A stretch of 64,000 bases of DNA, taken from contig NZ_CP112880.1 of assembly GCF_028747205.1 (NCBI RefSeq), forward strand, positions 2,790,001 through 2,854,000, read 5' to 3'. A program made the translations under genes and the position numbers. Shown piece by piece: positions 1-8,005 of the stretch. How positions within the stretch are numbered: the stretch's first letter is position 1; every line of letters begins with the position of its first letter. Source of the DNA: Streptomyces sp. CA-278952. GTDB taxonomy: Bacteria; Actinomycetota; Actinomycetes; Streptomycetales; Streptomycetaceae. Under the pieces are notes generated by a model. The model saw nothing but the letters and a program-made list of their open reading frames with translations. It was not told the origin of the DNA and made no database searches.

Positions 1-61
1 GGTGTGACGGTTTACCTTCTCCCCCTTTTCCTGCGGAATTGTTAGGCTCGTGGTTTCGCCC

Positions 62-87
62 ACCCGGAGAAGCACATGCTTCTGGGT
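62..87 (+). promoter_or_regulatory. Hairpin in the greA leader
   Basis: AGAAGC at 68-73 pairs with GCTTCT at 78-83 around ACAT, and ACCC (62-65) pairs with GGGT (84-87) after a two-base bulge. It lies between a TAGGCT box (about 43-48) and the greA ribosome site, so it would sit in the 5' UTR. A regulatory role is inference. Confidence 0.45.
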
Positions 88-128
88 AGGGCGATGCTTT
101 GTATTCCCAGCACCGACGAGGAGCACCT

Positions 129-626
129 GTGACCCAGACCAGCGAGAACGTCACCTGGCTCACGCAGGAGGCGTACAACCAGCTCAAGGCCGAGCTGGAG
201 CACCTGTCTGGTCCCGCGCGCACGGAGATCGCCGTCAAGATCGCGGCGGCCCGTGAGGAGGGTGACCTCCGGGAGAACGGCGGGTACCACGCGGCCAAGG
301 AGGAGCAGGGCAAGATGGAGCTGCGGGTGCGCCAGCTGACCCAGCTCCTGGAGCACGCGAAGGTCGGCGAGGCGCCGGCCGACGACGGCGTGGTCGAGCC
401 CGGCATGGTCGTCACGATCGCCTTCGACGGCGATGAGAGCGACACGCTGACCTTCCTGCTCGCCTCCCGTGAGTACGCCAGCACGGAGATCGAGACGTAC
501 TCCCCGCAGTCCCCGCTCGGCCTCGGCGTGAACGGCAAGCGGACGGGCGACGACGCGGACTACGAGCTGCCGAACGGCAAGACGGCGTCGGTGAAGATCC
601 TGGCGGCGAAGCCCTACACCGGCTGA
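129..626 (+). CDS. greA: Transcription elongation factor GreA
   Basis: 165 aa, the usual GreA length. GreA binds the RNA polymerase secondary channel and stimulates cleavage of backtracked transcripts. The N-terminal two thirds form the coiled coil, with the acidic tip visible in EEGDLRENGGYHAAKEEQ. The C-terminal FKBP-like half contains SPLGLGVNGKRTGDD. I start at the GTG preceded by GAGGAG (about 118-123) rather than the upstream ATG at 99, which has no ribosome site. A leader hairpin precedes the gene and a 16-bp terminator follows. It is monocistronic. Confidence 0.95.
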   Translation: MTQTSENVTWLTQEAYNQLKAELEHLSGPARTEIAVKIAAAREEGDLRENGGYHAAKEEQGKMELRVRQLTQLLEHAKVGEAPADDGVVEPGMVVTIAFDGDESDTLTFLLASREYASTEIETYSPQSPLGLGVNGKRTGDDADYELPNGKTASVKILAAKPYTG

Positions 627-650
627 TCCGGCCGCATCACGACGGAACGA

Positions 651-688
651 CACGGGAGCCCCGGCCACGGACGGCCGGGGCTCCCGTG
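651..688 (+). terminator. greA terminator hairpin
   Basis: Perfect 16-bp inverted repeat (651-666 with 673-688) around a 6-nt loop, 25 nt after the greA stop. It has no U tract, as is common in streptomycetes. Confidence 0.8.
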
Positions 689-724
689 CGTCGTGTACGC
701 CGGACGGCCGGGGTCCCCTGGCCT

Positions 725-772
725 GGGTGCGGACGGCGGGGACGGGGCTCCCCGCCCCCGCCGTCCGCACCC
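725..772 (-). terminator. Terminator of the DUF899/ABC operon
   Basis: Perfect 16-bp arms at 725-740 and 757-772 around a 16-nt loop, just past the stop of the leftward DUF899 gene. Confidence 0.75.
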
Positions 773-793
773 GGGCCGTTCCCGCGGGCCGGG

Positions 794-1609
794 TCAGGAG
801 CAGTCGCCGGTGCGGCCGAGGGTCTTCTCGGGCGTCGCGCCGGGGCGGGTCCACTGCGGGGTGGGGCGGCTGGCCGGGCCCCAGCTCGCGGTCCCGTCCG
901 CGTCGGTGCGCCAGTACCAGCAGGCCTGGCCGGCCTCGCCCGGATAGCCGTCGCGGACCCGGCCGATCGCGGGCCGGCCCTCGGGCCGGTCCTCCCACGC
1001 CTCGCCGCGGCCGTAGGGCGTCAGGTCGAGCAGGCCGAAGGAGCCGTTGGCCGCCTCGATTCCGCGGCCCGTGGTGGAGTAGGTGAGGAACACGCGCCCG
1101 CCGTCGCGCAGGAAGCAGGCGAGGTGTCCCATCTCGCCGCCGATCGGCGCGTCCAGGCCCCGCACCGAGTACCAGGGCTGGGTATAGCCCATGAACGCGG
1201 TGAAGGCGGCCACCTCGTCCCAGGAGCCCGTGGTCACGACGGCGAACGAGACGCCCCGGGCGTTGAGGTAGACGGCGTCCCTCATGTGCCAGACCGCGTC
1301 GGTGCAGCCCTCGCACTGGCCCTGGTGCGGTGCGCCGTCGTACCACATGTGCTGGTAGACGACGAGCTCCCGGCGGCCCTCGAACAGGTCGAGGAACGGG
1401 ACCGGGCCCTCGGGTCCGACGACCTCGGCCGTCCCGTCGACCTCCACCATCGGCAGCCGGCGGCGGGCCGCGGCGAGCGCGTCGCCCTGGCGGGTGTGGG
1501 CCTTCTCCCGGACCAGGAGCTCGTCCCGGGCCGCCTGCCAGGTGGCCCGGTCGACGACGGGCGGCGCGCCGGGCAGGCCGGTGGCCGGGTCGTCCGGAGT
1601 GCTGGTCAT
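794..1609 (-). CDS. DUF899 thioredoxin-like family protein
   Basis: 271 aa, matching the DUF899 family, which has a thioredoxin-like fold and no settled biochemical role. Visible family features are the N-terminal WQAARDELLVREKAHTR, the LFEGRRELVVYQHMW strand, and a CEGCTDAVWHM segment carrying a CxxC pair. The C-terminal part is rich in Trp and Tyr. GGAGG lies 6 nt before the ATG. It starts 30 nt after the ABC permease stop on the same strand, so it is probably the last gene of that operon. Redox function is inferred from the fold and CxxC. Confidence 0.8.
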   Translation of the reverse strand: MTSTPDDPATGLPGAPPVVDRATWQAARDELLVREKAHTRQGDALAAARRRLPMVEVDGTAEVVGPEGPVPFLDLFEGRRELVVYQHMWYDGAPHQGQCEGCTDAVWHMRDAVYLNARGVSFAVVTTGSWDEVAAFTAFMGYTQPWYSVRGLDAPIGGEMGHLACFLRDGGRVFLTYSTTGRGIEAANGSFGLLDLTPYGRGEAWEDRPEGRPAIGRVRDGYPGEAGQACWYWRTDADGTASWGPASRPTPQWTRPGATPEKTLGRTGDCS

Positions 1610-1639
1610 GGTTGCCTCCGTGGGGTCGCGTGGCGGGCG

Positions 1640-2503
1640 TCAGACGGCGGCCGAGCGGTATTTGCGGACCGCGAGGGTGCGGAAGACCACGATGATCAGC
1701 ACGGACCAGATGATGGAGGCGAGGATCGGGTGCTCCATCGGCCAGGCCCCGGTGACGGACCTCGGCACGCCCGGCATCGTGTTCCCGAAGAGCTCGCGGG
1801 CCCCGGCCACCGTGGCGCTGAAGGGGTTCCACTCGGCGACGTGCTGGAGGAACGTCGGCATGCCGGTGACCGGCACGAAGGCGTTCGAGATGAACGTCAG
1901 CGGGAACAGCCAGATCAGACCGCCGGAGGTCGCCGCCTCCGGGGTGCGCACGGACAGGCCGATCAGCGCTCCGATCCAGGAGAACGCGTAGCCGAGCAGG
2001 AGCAGCAGCAGGAAGCCGCAGATCACCTTGCCGATGTTCTCGTGGGTGCGCCAGCCGACGATCAGGGCGACTAGCGCGAGCACGACGAGGGTGAGCGTGG
2101 TCTGTACGAGGTCGGCGAGCGTCCGTCCGGTGAGGACCGCGCCCCGGGCCATGGGCAGCGACCGGAAACGGTCGATGAGCCCCTTGTGCATGTCGTCGGC
2201 GATACCCGCGCCGGCGCCCGCGGTGGCGAAGGTGACGGTCTGGGCGAAGATGCCCGCCATCAGGAACTCCTTGTACAGCTGCGGGTCGGTCGAGCCGCCG
2301 ATGCTGATGGAGCCGCCGAAGACGTAGGTGAAGAGCACCACGAACATGATCGGCTGGATCAGCCCGAAGATCACCATTTCGGGGATCCGGGTCATCCGGA
2401 TCAGATTCCGCTTGGCGACGACGAGGGAGTCCTTCACGGACTGCGTGACGCCCCCGGCGGGGCGGGGGACCAACGAGGGGGCGTCCTTGGCGATCGCGCT
2501 CAC
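1640..2503 (-). CDS. ABC-2 type transporter permease, DrrB-like
   Basis: 287 aa integral membrane protein with about six hydrophobic segments (for example IPEMVIFGLIQPIMFVVLF near residue 45 and ICGFLLLLLLGYAFSW near 160). This fits ABC-2 permeases of the daunorubicin-resistance DrrB type. Its start overlaps the end of the ATPase gene by 4 bp, so the two are translationally coupled and form one exporter. The substrate cannot be read from sequence. These pairs export hydrophobic compounds such as antibiotics, or lipids. Confidence 0.88.
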   Translation of the reverse strand: MSAIAKDAPSLVPRPAGGVTQSVKDSLVVAKRNLIRMTRIPEMVIFGLIQPIMFVVLFTYVFGGSISIGGSTDPQLYKEFLMAGIFAQTVTFATAGAGAGIADDMHKGLIDRFRSLPMARGAVLTGRTLADLVQTTLTLVVLALVALIVGWRTHENIGKVICGFLLLLLLGYAFSWIGALIGLSVRTPEAATSGGLIWLFPLTFISNAFVPVTGMPTFLQHVAEWNPFSATVAGARELFGNTMPGVPRSVTGAWPMEHPILASIIWSVLIIVVFRTLAVRKYRSAAV

Positions 2504-3522
2504 CGGGTGTCCTCCTTGCTCCGGGAGTCGGGGGAACGTTCCGCTACGGCTCCGTCGGGCTCCTCGTCCCCGTTCTCGCGCACCTCGGCCGCGTGGCCGG
2601 TGAGGGAGAGGAAGACGTCGTCCAGGGTGGGCCTGCGCAGGGCGATGTCGTCGATCTCCACGCCCTGGGCGTCCAGGTCGCGGATGATCTCGGCCAGCAG
2701 CTTGGCCCCGCCGCTGACCGGGGCGGTCAGCTTGCGGGAGAGCTGGGCGACGGCGACCTCTCCCTTGCCGAGGGCGGTCAGCACGGACCGGGCGCGCTCG
2801 ATCTCGTCCGGGCGGTGCACGACGACCTCGACGCGCTCACCGCCGGTGCGGGCCTTGAGCTGGTCGGAGGTGCCGCGGGCGATGACCTTGCCGTGGTCGA
2901 TGACGCAGATGTCGTGGGCGAGGCGGTCGGCCTCCTCCAGATACTGCGTGGTCAGCAGCAGCGTCGTGCCGCCCGCCACCAGGTCCTCGATCACGTCCCA
3001 GAGCTGCTGCCGGTTGCGCGGGTCGAGGCCGGTCGTCGGCTCGTCCATGAACATCACGGGCGGCGACACGACGAGCGCCGCCGCGAGGTCGAGGCGTCGG
3101 CGCATACCGCCGGAGTACGTCTTGGCGGTGCGGTCGGCGGCGTCGCCGAGGTTGAACCGGTCCAGCAGGACGCCCGCCCGGGCCTTCGCGTCCCGGGCGC
3201 TGAGCTGGTAGAGCTGCCCGACCATCTGGAGGTTCTCCCGGCCGGTCAGGTACTCGTCGACCGCGGCGAACTGCCCGGAGAGCCCGATCGAGCGGCGTAC
3301 CTCGTTGGGCTTCTTCAGTACGTCGATGCCGGCCACGACGGCGGTGCCGCTGTCCGGGCGCAGCAGCGTGGTCAGCACCCGTACGGCGGTGGTCTTGCCC
3401 GCGCCGTTGGGCCCGAGCAGTCCGAGGACCGTGCCTTCGGGGACGTCGAAATCGACGCCGTCGAGGGCTCGTACGTCACCGAAGGTCTTCACCAGACCTT
3501 CGGCGTGGATCGCACCTGGCAT
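2500..3522 (-). CDS. ABC transporter ATP-binding protein, DrrA-like
   Basis: 340 aa. The Walker A motif is GPNGAGKTTA, the signature YSGGMRRRLDLA, Walker B VMFMDEPTTGLD, and the switch histidine lies in LLLTTQYLEEAD. The roughly 100-residue C-terminal extension (ARSVLTALGKG onward) is typical of DrrA-type exporters. It energises the overlapping permease. A 14-bp palindrome containing TAGGAT lies 60 nt upstream. A weak GGGAG precedes the ATG. No regulator is adjacent. Confidence 0.9.
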   Translation of the reverse strand: MPGAIHAEGLVKTFGDVRALDGVDFDVPEGTVLGLLGPNGAGKTTAVRVLTTLLRPDSGTAVVAGIDVLKKPNEVRRSIGLSGQFAAVDEYLTGRENLQMVGQLYQLSARDAKARAGVLLDRFNLGDAADRTAKTYSGGMRRRLDLAAALVVSPPVMFMDEPTTGLDPRNRQQLWDVIEDLVAGGTTLLLTTQYLEEADRLAHDICVIDHGKVIARGTSDQLKARTGGERVEVVVHRPDEIERARSVLTALGKGEVAVAQLSRKLTAPVSGGAKLLAEIIRDLDAQGVEIDDIALRRPTLDDVFLSLTGHAAEVRENGDEEPDGAVAERSPDSRSKEDTR

Positions 3523-3582
3523 GGAGGGGCTCCCCCGTCACTCGCGGATGGTGATGGTGTCGCCGGCGGCGGCCTTCCGGTC

Positions 3583-3596
3583 CGATCCTAGGATCG
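3583..3596. promoter_or_regulatory. 14-bp palindrome at the ABC operon promoter
   Basis: CGATCCTAGGATCG is perfectly symmetric and contains TAGGAT on both strands, a good streptomycete -10 box. It is upstream of the ABC transporter ATPase start, so it may be both promoter and operator. Confidence 0.5.
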
Positions 3597-3669
3597 TCGG
3601 GCCGCCGCCGCCCGGTGAACGGGCGTATCCCCGGCGCCCGGCGCGCGGTGGGTCCCCCGTGCGACCGCC

Positions 3670-4899
3670 TCAGCCCATCACCCGGAAGCCCGCCGCCCGC
3701 AGCGCCGCCTCGACCTCCGCGCAGTGCTGCGGCCCCTTGGTCTCCAGATGCAGGTCGACCTCCGCCTCGGTCAGGCCGAGGCGCGGGTCGGTGCGCACAT
3801 GGCTGATGTCGAGGACGTTGGCGTCGGCCACGGTCAGCGCGGCCAGCAGGGAGGCCAGCGCCCCCGGACGGTCGGTGAGGCGCAGCCGCAGGCTCAGGTA
3901 GCGGCCCGCGGCGGACATCCCGTGCCGCAGGATGCGCTGCATCAGCAGCGGGTCGACGTTGCCACCGGACAGCACGGCCACCACCGGCCCCCGGAACGCC
4001 TTCGGGTCGCTGAGCAGCGCCGCCACCGGGCTGGCCCCGGCCGGTTCGACGACCAGCTTGGCCCGCTCCAGGCAGAGCAGCAGCGCACTGGACAGCTCGT
4101 CCTCGGTGACCGTGCGGACCTCGTCGACCAGCTCCTCGATCAGCCGGTACGGTACGTCGCCGGGCCGGCCCACCTTGATGCCGTCGGCCATCGTGGCCGG
4201 GGAGTCGAGGGAGACGGGGTGCCCGGCGGCCAGGGACGGCGGGTAGCAGGCGGCCCCCTCGGCCTGGACGCCGATGATCCGGACGTCGGGGCGCAGGGCC
4301 TTCACCGCGACGGCGACGCCCGCGGCGAACCCGCCGCCGCCGACGCCGAGGACGATCGTGCGGACCTCGGGGCACTGCTCCAGGATCTCCAGCCCCACGG
4401 TGCCCTGGCCCGCGATGATGTCGGGGTGGTCGAAGGGGTGGATGAAGACCGCGCCGGTCTCCTCCGCGTACCGCCGGGCGGCGGCGAGGGTCTCGTCGAC
4501 GACCTGGCCGTGCAGCCGCACCTCGGCCCCGTACTCCCGGGTCGCGGCGACCTTGGGCAGGGGCGCCCCGACGGGCATGAAGACCGTGGAGCGTACGCCG
4601 AGGAGCGACGAGGCCAGCGCGACGCCCTGGGCGTGGTTCCCGGCGCTGGCGGCGACCACCCCGGCCGCTCGTTCCACCGGGGTGAGGCCGGAGATCCGGA
4701 CGTACGCGCCGCGCAGTTTGAAGGAGCCGGTGCGCTGGAGGTTCTCGCACTTGAGGTGCACCGGGGAGCCGACCAGCTCGGTCAGATGGCGGCTGCCCTC
4801 CAGCGCGGTCACCCGGGCCACCCCGGACAGCATCTTCTGCGCGCCCCGGACGTCGTCGAGGATCAGGGCCGGGTGGCGGGCGGTCGCGCGGAAGCTCAT
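3670..4899 (-). CDS. ilvA: Threonine ammonia-lyase (threonine dehydratase)
   Basis: 409 aa PLP enzyme that deaminates threonine to 2-oxobutanoate for isoleucine synthesis. The PLP lysine is K61 in GSFKLRGAY. SAGNHAQGVA and the glycine loop GVGGGGFAAG are also present. A single ACT-type regulatory domain (LRLTDRPGALASLLAALT) ends the protein, so this is the shorter one-ACT form. The reading frame is open to 5058, but homology begins at MSFRATARHP, so I use the ATG at 4899. It is divergent from the MarR gene across an operator-like region. Confidence 0.88.
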   Translation of the reverse strand: MSFRATARHPALILDDVRGAQKMLSGVARVTALEGSRHLTELVGSPVHLKCENLQRTGSFKLRGAYVRISGLTPVERAAGVVAASAGNHAQGVALASSLLGVRSTVFMPVGAPLPKVAATREYGAEVRLHGQVVDETLAAARRYAEETGAVFIHPFDHPDIIAGQGTVGLEILEQCPEVRTIVLGVGGGGFAAGVAVAVKALRPDVRIIGVQAEGAACYPPSLAAGHPVSLDSPATMADGIKVGRPGDVPYRLIEELVDEVRTVTEDELSSALLLCLERAKLVVEPAGASPVAALLSDPKAFRGPVVAVLSGGNVDPLLMQRILRHGMSAAGRYLSLRLRLTDRPGALASLLAALTVADANVLDISHVRTDPRLGLTEAEVDLHLETKGPQHCAEVEAALRAAGFRVMG

Positions 4900-4953
4900 G
4901 TCCGCAAGTCTTGCAGCTCCGACCGGGCGCGGCAGACTTGTCTCATGGCGGCC

Positions 4954-4980
4954 TGCGGTGGTGTCCGCAGGTTTGTGCGG
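4954..4980. promoter_or_regulatory. Three alternating 5-bp half-sites between ilvA and the MarR gene
   Basis: TGCGG (4954-4958), CCGCA (4965-4969) and TGCGG (4976-4980) are separated by two 6-nt spacers, giving overlapping inverted repeats on an 11-bp period. This fits a MarR-family operator, by inference. Confidence 0.5.
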
Positions 4981-5056
4981 CACTGGTACGCGTTGCCCCG
5001 GGGCCGCGTACTCTGTCCCCCACCCATCCGACACCGCACGAAGAGAGCCCCCGGCC

Positions 5057-5587
5057 ATGCCCCCTCAGGACATGACGACTGCTGCGCCTCCTTCCGGGGG
5101 CGCCGTCCCCGAACACCCGGGCCCCGACCGCCTGCTGGACTCCCTCCAGCATGAGGTGGCGGTCTTCGCCCGCCGTGCCGAGCAGACCCGCCTCGGCGGT
5201 GTCGGCCAGGTCCGCAACTCGATGGACCGGGCGGCGTACCTGCTGCTGAACCGGCTGGACCGGGAAGGTCCGATGGGCGTCAAGGCGTTGGCGGCCGGGA
5301 TGGGCATCGACTCCTCGACGGTGACGCGACAGGTCGCTCCGCTCGTCGACACCGGTCTGGTGAAACGCACGTCGCATCCGGAGGACGGCCGGGCCGTGGT
5401 GCTCCAGCTCTCGCCGCGCGGTCAGGCCCGGCTGGAAGAGGTCCGGGCTTCGCGGCGCGAGCTGATGTCCCAGGTGACGGACGGCTGGTCGCAGGAGGAG
5501 CGGGACACGTTCTGCGCCCTGCTCACCCGTTTCAACGGGTCGTTGGCCGCCCGGCAGGCCGCGTACCAGCCGCCGCAGTCCGACTGA
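5057..5587 (+). CDS. MarR family transcriptional regulator
   Basis: 176 aa. The winged helix-turn-helix is clear: MGVKALAAGMGIDSSTVTRQVAPLVDTGLVKR, followed by the wing HPEDGRAVVLQLSPRG. An amphipathic helical N-terminus (QHEVAVFARRAEQ) and a C-terminal helix would dimerise. It probably controls its own gene and the divergent ilvA through the half-sites at 4954-4980. A longer frame exists upstream, but the ATG at 5057 follows AAGAGAG. The ligand is unknown. Confidence 0.88.
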   Translation: MPPQDMTTAAPPSGGAVPEHPGPDRLLDSLQHEVAVFARRAEQTRLGGVGQVRNSMDRAAYLLLNRLDREGPMGVKALAAGMGIDSSTVTRQVAPLVDTGLVKRTSHPEDGRAVVLQLSPRGQARLEEVRASRRELMSQVTDGWSQEERDTFCALLTRFNGSLAARQAAYQPPQSD

Positions 5588-5746
5588 CGGGGCGCGGGCG
5601 GCGGTCAGCCCCGGGGGGCACCCGAGCGTCAGGCGCGTCGTCCTCGCCCTCGCCCTCGATGAGTTTCGCGTGCCAGCAGGAAGGCGACCGGCAGAGCACT
5701 GTCCGGTGAGCGCACTCGGGCGTTTCGGTTGGCCGAAGGAACAGCA

Positions 5747-5791
5747 CGGCCCGGCCGCACGGTCCAGAGTTCTGGCCGTGCGGCCGGGCCG
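5747..5791. terminator. Bidirectional terminator hairpin
   Basis: A 16-bp perfect stem (5747-5762 with 5776-5791), extended by an inner CCAG/CTGG pairing, between the convergent MarR and small membrane-protein genes. Confidence 0.75.
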
Positions 5792-5811
5792 GCCGTGCCT
5801 TGCGGGGTGCC

Positions 5812-5991
5812 TCAGCGCCTGCGCGAACCGCCGATCCGGCTGCCGGCGCCCACCCCCGCGACGTGCAGGGCCAGGAGCAGGAGGCCGAGCAGCATCACGT
5901 TGCCCGACGCGAACACGTCGTTGGTGGAGATGTCGGCCGCGTTGATGAGGAACGCGATGAAGAACAGTACTGCGGCGGCTATACCCAGCAT
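5812..5991 (-). CDS. Small two-helix membrane protein
   Basis: 59 aa. Two hydrophobic stretches (about 2-19, LGIAAAVLFFIAFLINAA, and 30-47, NVMLLGLLLLALHVAG) flank a short polar loop. The tail GGSRRR is basic and probably cytoplasmic. AAGGAG sits 8 nt before the ATG, while the longer open frame has no ribosome site. It resembles small membrane proteins common in streptomycetes. Function is unknown. Confidence 0.75.
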   Translation of the reverse strand: MLGIAAAVLFFIAFLINAADISTNDVFASGNVMLLGLLLLALHVAGVGAGSRIGGSRRR

Positions 5992-6328
5992 GTGAGTGGC
6001 TCCTTCCGAGCGGTTTCCTCCGTGTGCCCGACATCGGGAGAGGTAGGCCCCGACGCCCCCTGGAGAAAAGCTCACCGCGCGTCGGAGTCGATCAACGAGT
6101 CCGGTAATCCGGTGAACAGACTTCGAGCAGGCGCCCGGCTTCCCTGAAACCGGACCGGAAAACAACCGATTTCGGAGGTGTATCCCGGACGACCCGGGGC
6201 ACGAGGCTGATCAGCGGTTGCTGAAGCAAAGGAATTTCGCCGGAACGAGAGAGCGAACCGTTTCGGCACGCTCCTGAAGGCCGCCCTGAATACGTTCATT
6301 GTTTTCTCTACGAACGAAGGAGCTTCCC
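5992..6328. other. Divergent intergenic region, 337 bp
   Basis: It separates the small membrane protein gene from the PRC-barrel gene and must hold both promoters. The right part (about 6150-6320) is less GC-rich than its surroundings. I see no coding frame with a ribosome site and no convincing operator. Confidence 0.5.
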
Positions 6329-6682
6329 ATGAGCGAGAACCTGTGGGGCTATCAGCCGAGCGTCGGCCACACCGTCGGCACCGACCTGATCGGTTACAAG
6401 GTCGAGGCGACGGACGGCAGCATCGGCAAGGTCGACAAGCATTCCGACGACGTCACGTCCTCGTATCTGGTGGTCGACACCGGCGTGTGGATTCTCGGTA
6501 AGCACGTTCTGCTCCCGGCGGGCACGGTGAACCGGATCGACAGCGATGAGAAGAAGGTCTACCTCGACCTCACCAAGGACCAGGTCAAGGACTCTCCGGA
6601 ATTCGACAAGGACAAGCACATCGGCGACACGGACTTTCACCGCACGACCGGCGAGTACTACGGCCGCCACCGCCGCGTCTGA
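6329..6682 (+). CDS. PRC-barrel domain protein
   Basis: 117 aa, one PRC-barrel domain: DLIGYKVEATDGSIGKVDK followed by SSYLVVDTGVWILGKHVLLPAG. In this family the barrel is a small beta fold found in RNA-processing, photosynthetic and stress proteins. The charged tail (KDKHIGDTDFHRTTGEYYGRHRR) is typical of actinobacterial stress-type members. GAAGGAG at 6316-6322 fixes the ATG. A 21-bp terminator follows. The exact role is unknown. Confidence 0.85.
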   Translation: MSENLWGYQPSVGHTVGTDLIGYKVEATDGSIGKVDKHSDDVTSSYLVVDTGVWILGKHVLLPAGTVNRIDSDEKKVYLDLTKDQVKDSPEFDKDKHIGDTDFHRTTGEYYGRHRRV

Positions 6683-6697
6683 CGCGACGCAGTACGC

Positions 6698-6744
6698 ACG
6701 GCGGGCGGGGCGGGACGCATCAGGCGTCCCGCCCCGCCCGCCGT
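6698..6744 (+). terminator. Terminator after the PRC-barrel gene
   Basis: Perfect 21-bp arms (6698-6718 and 6724-6744) around the 5-nt loop ATCAG, one of the longest hairpins in the window. Confidence 0.85.
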
Positions 6745-6880
6745 CCGCCGAGTACGCCACCCGTCACCACTCGTTGCGACGAAGGGTCTGCGTGCAGTGC
6801 CCCGGGGGGGGCCGCGAACCCGGCCCTTCCCGCCCCGACCGCGTCCGGACTCTTGACCGGGGCGGTGCGCCGGGGCTCGT

Positions 6881-7414
6881 ATGTGGTCCATGGCAGAGCG
6901 GGCGACCCACCGGGACCGGCTCCGCGCCCTGGAGTTCGAGGCCTTCGTGGCGGGCGCGGGCGGTCGTCTGCTGCACACGGCGACGCTGCTCACCGGCGAA
7001 CCGTCGCACCCGCCGGGCGCGTATGGGCGGGCCGAGCGGCTGCTGCACGCGGCGCTCGCCCGTACGTACGCCGACTGGGACGGGCTGCGCGGCGGTGACC
7101 CCTACGACCTGGCCCGCCGGGAGCTGGTGCTCCGGTTCGCCCGGGAGGCCCGGCGCCACCAGCGACCGCGCGGCGGTCCGCTGGACGGGCTGACCCCCGT
7201 CGAACGGCTCGTTCTCGTCCTGCGGGTGTACGAGGAGGTCGGCGAGGAGCAGACGGCGGCGCTGCTCGGGCTGCCGGGCGACCGGATCCGCGCGGTGTGC
7301 GCCCGGGCGGTGGCGGCGCTGCGCGCGCCGCGGCGCGCCGTCGGCCCGGGGCGGGCGCCCTCGCACGGTACGGCCGGGCCGCGGCCGGCCCCGGGCTCCC
7401 GGGCGGCACCGTGA
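6881..7414 (+). CDS. ECF sigma factor-like protein, SigE family
   Basis: 177 aa. The middle segment LLHAALARTYADW resembles a degenerate region 2. Region 4 is clearer: LTPVERLVLVLRVYEEVGEEQTAALLGLPGDRIRAVCARAVAALR, which is helix-turn-helix-like. The central part contains an insertion (PSHPPGAYG) and the -10-recognition region is poorly conserved, so activity is uncertain. The tail after region 4 is Pro/Arg/Gly-rich. Its stop overlaps the next gene's GTG by 4 bp, pointing to a sigma/membrane-partner pair. ATG 6890 is an alternative start. Confidence 0.65.
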   Translation: MWSMAERATHRDRLRALEFEAFVAGAGGRLLHTATLLTGEPSHPPGAYGRAERLLHAALARTYADWDGLRGGDPYDLARRELVLRFAREARRHQRPRGGPLDGLTPVERLVLVLRVYEEVGEEQTAALLGLPGDRIRAVCARAVAALRAPRRAVGPGRAPSHGTAGPRPAPGSRAAP

Positions 7415-7668
7415 GCGCCGACCGCCGGGACCCGCGCGAGGAGCAGGTCCGCCGGATGCTGGACGGCCCGCACCCGGCCCTGCCGCCCGGCCTGGCCGCG
7501 CGGGCGGTGCGGCGCGGCGGGCGCCGGCTGCGGCTGCGCCGGGCGGTGCGGCGGACGGCGTTCTGGCTGCTGGCCGTGGCGTTCGCGGCGTTCCTCGTCT
7601 GGGCCGGGGTCGAGCAGCCGTGGGAGACCGAGCCCGCGCAGGTCACTCCCCCGTTGGAGGGCTGGTGA
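7411..7668 (+). CDS. Small single-pass membrane protein, possible sigma partner
   Basis: 85 aa. A basic N-terminal half (RRGGRRLRLRRAVRRT) precedes one transmembrane helix (FWLLAVAFAAFLVWAGV, about 51-67) and a short acidic exterior. The GTG start overlaps the preceding sigma-like gene's TGA (GTGA), so translation is coupled. By position it could be an anti-sigma or membrane anchor, but no zinc-finger HxxxCxxC motif is present. Function is inference only. Confidence 0.6.
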   Translation: MSADRRDPREEQVRRMLDGPHPALPPGLAARAVRRGGRRLRLRRAVRRTAFWLLAVAFAAFLVWAGVEQPWETEPAQVTPPLEGW

Positions 7669-7738
7669 GCCGTTGGGGTCCGGGGGCGGCGGGCCTACGC
7701 TGGTGGGGTCGGCCGTCGAACGAGCCGAGGAGGCCGTG

Positions 7739-7930
7739 ATGACGAGGAAGATCGCGGACTGCCGCGAGTATCCGAGCGAGATGAACTGCACCCTCACCCT
7801 CTCCGGTGAGGAGGACGAGGTCGTCCGGGCCGCGAGCGAGCACGCCGCGTCCGTCCACGGGCACGAGGACGGCCCCGAACTGCGTGAGCAGGTCAGGGCC
7901 ATGCTGAAGGACGAGAAGGTGGGCGTCTGA
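7739..7930 (+). CDS. DUF1059 family small protein
   Basis: 63 aa. It matches the DUF1059 pattern: DCREYPSEMNCTLTLSGEEDEVVRAASEHAASVHG, with two cysteines and two histidines. GAGGAGG (7727-7734) immediately precedes the ATG, so the longer frame from 7673 is rejected. A strong terminator follows. These cytoplasmic proteins have no established function. Confidence 0.8.
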   Translation: MTRKIADCREYPSEMNCTLTLSGEEDEVVRAASEHAASVHGHEDGPELREQVRAMLKDEKVGV

Positions 7931-7936
7931 CGCATG

Positions 7937-7968
7937 AGGGGCGCCCACCGGTTCCGGTGGGCGCCCCT
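7937..7968. terminator. Bidirectional terminator
   Basis: Perfect 15-bp inverted repeat (7937-7951 and 7954-7968) with a minimal loop, between the DUF1059 gene and the converging metB gene. Confidence 0.85.
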
Positions 7969-7970
7969 CT

Positions 7971-8005
7971 CACTTCTGCCGGGTCGGCTTCACTTCTGCC
8001 GGGTC
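7971..8005. repeat. Short direct repeat beside the metB stop
   Basis: CACTTCTGCCGGGTC occurs at 7971-7985 and again at 7991-8005, a 20-bp period. The second copy runs into the end of metB, which suggests a small local duplication. Confidence 0.6.

Noticed and set aside
2593..3591. Long antisense open frame opposite the ABC ATPase
   Set aside because: A GC-bias shadow: low-complexity Val/Gly/Asp/Arg composition, no ribosome site, and the opposite strand has complete ABC motifs.
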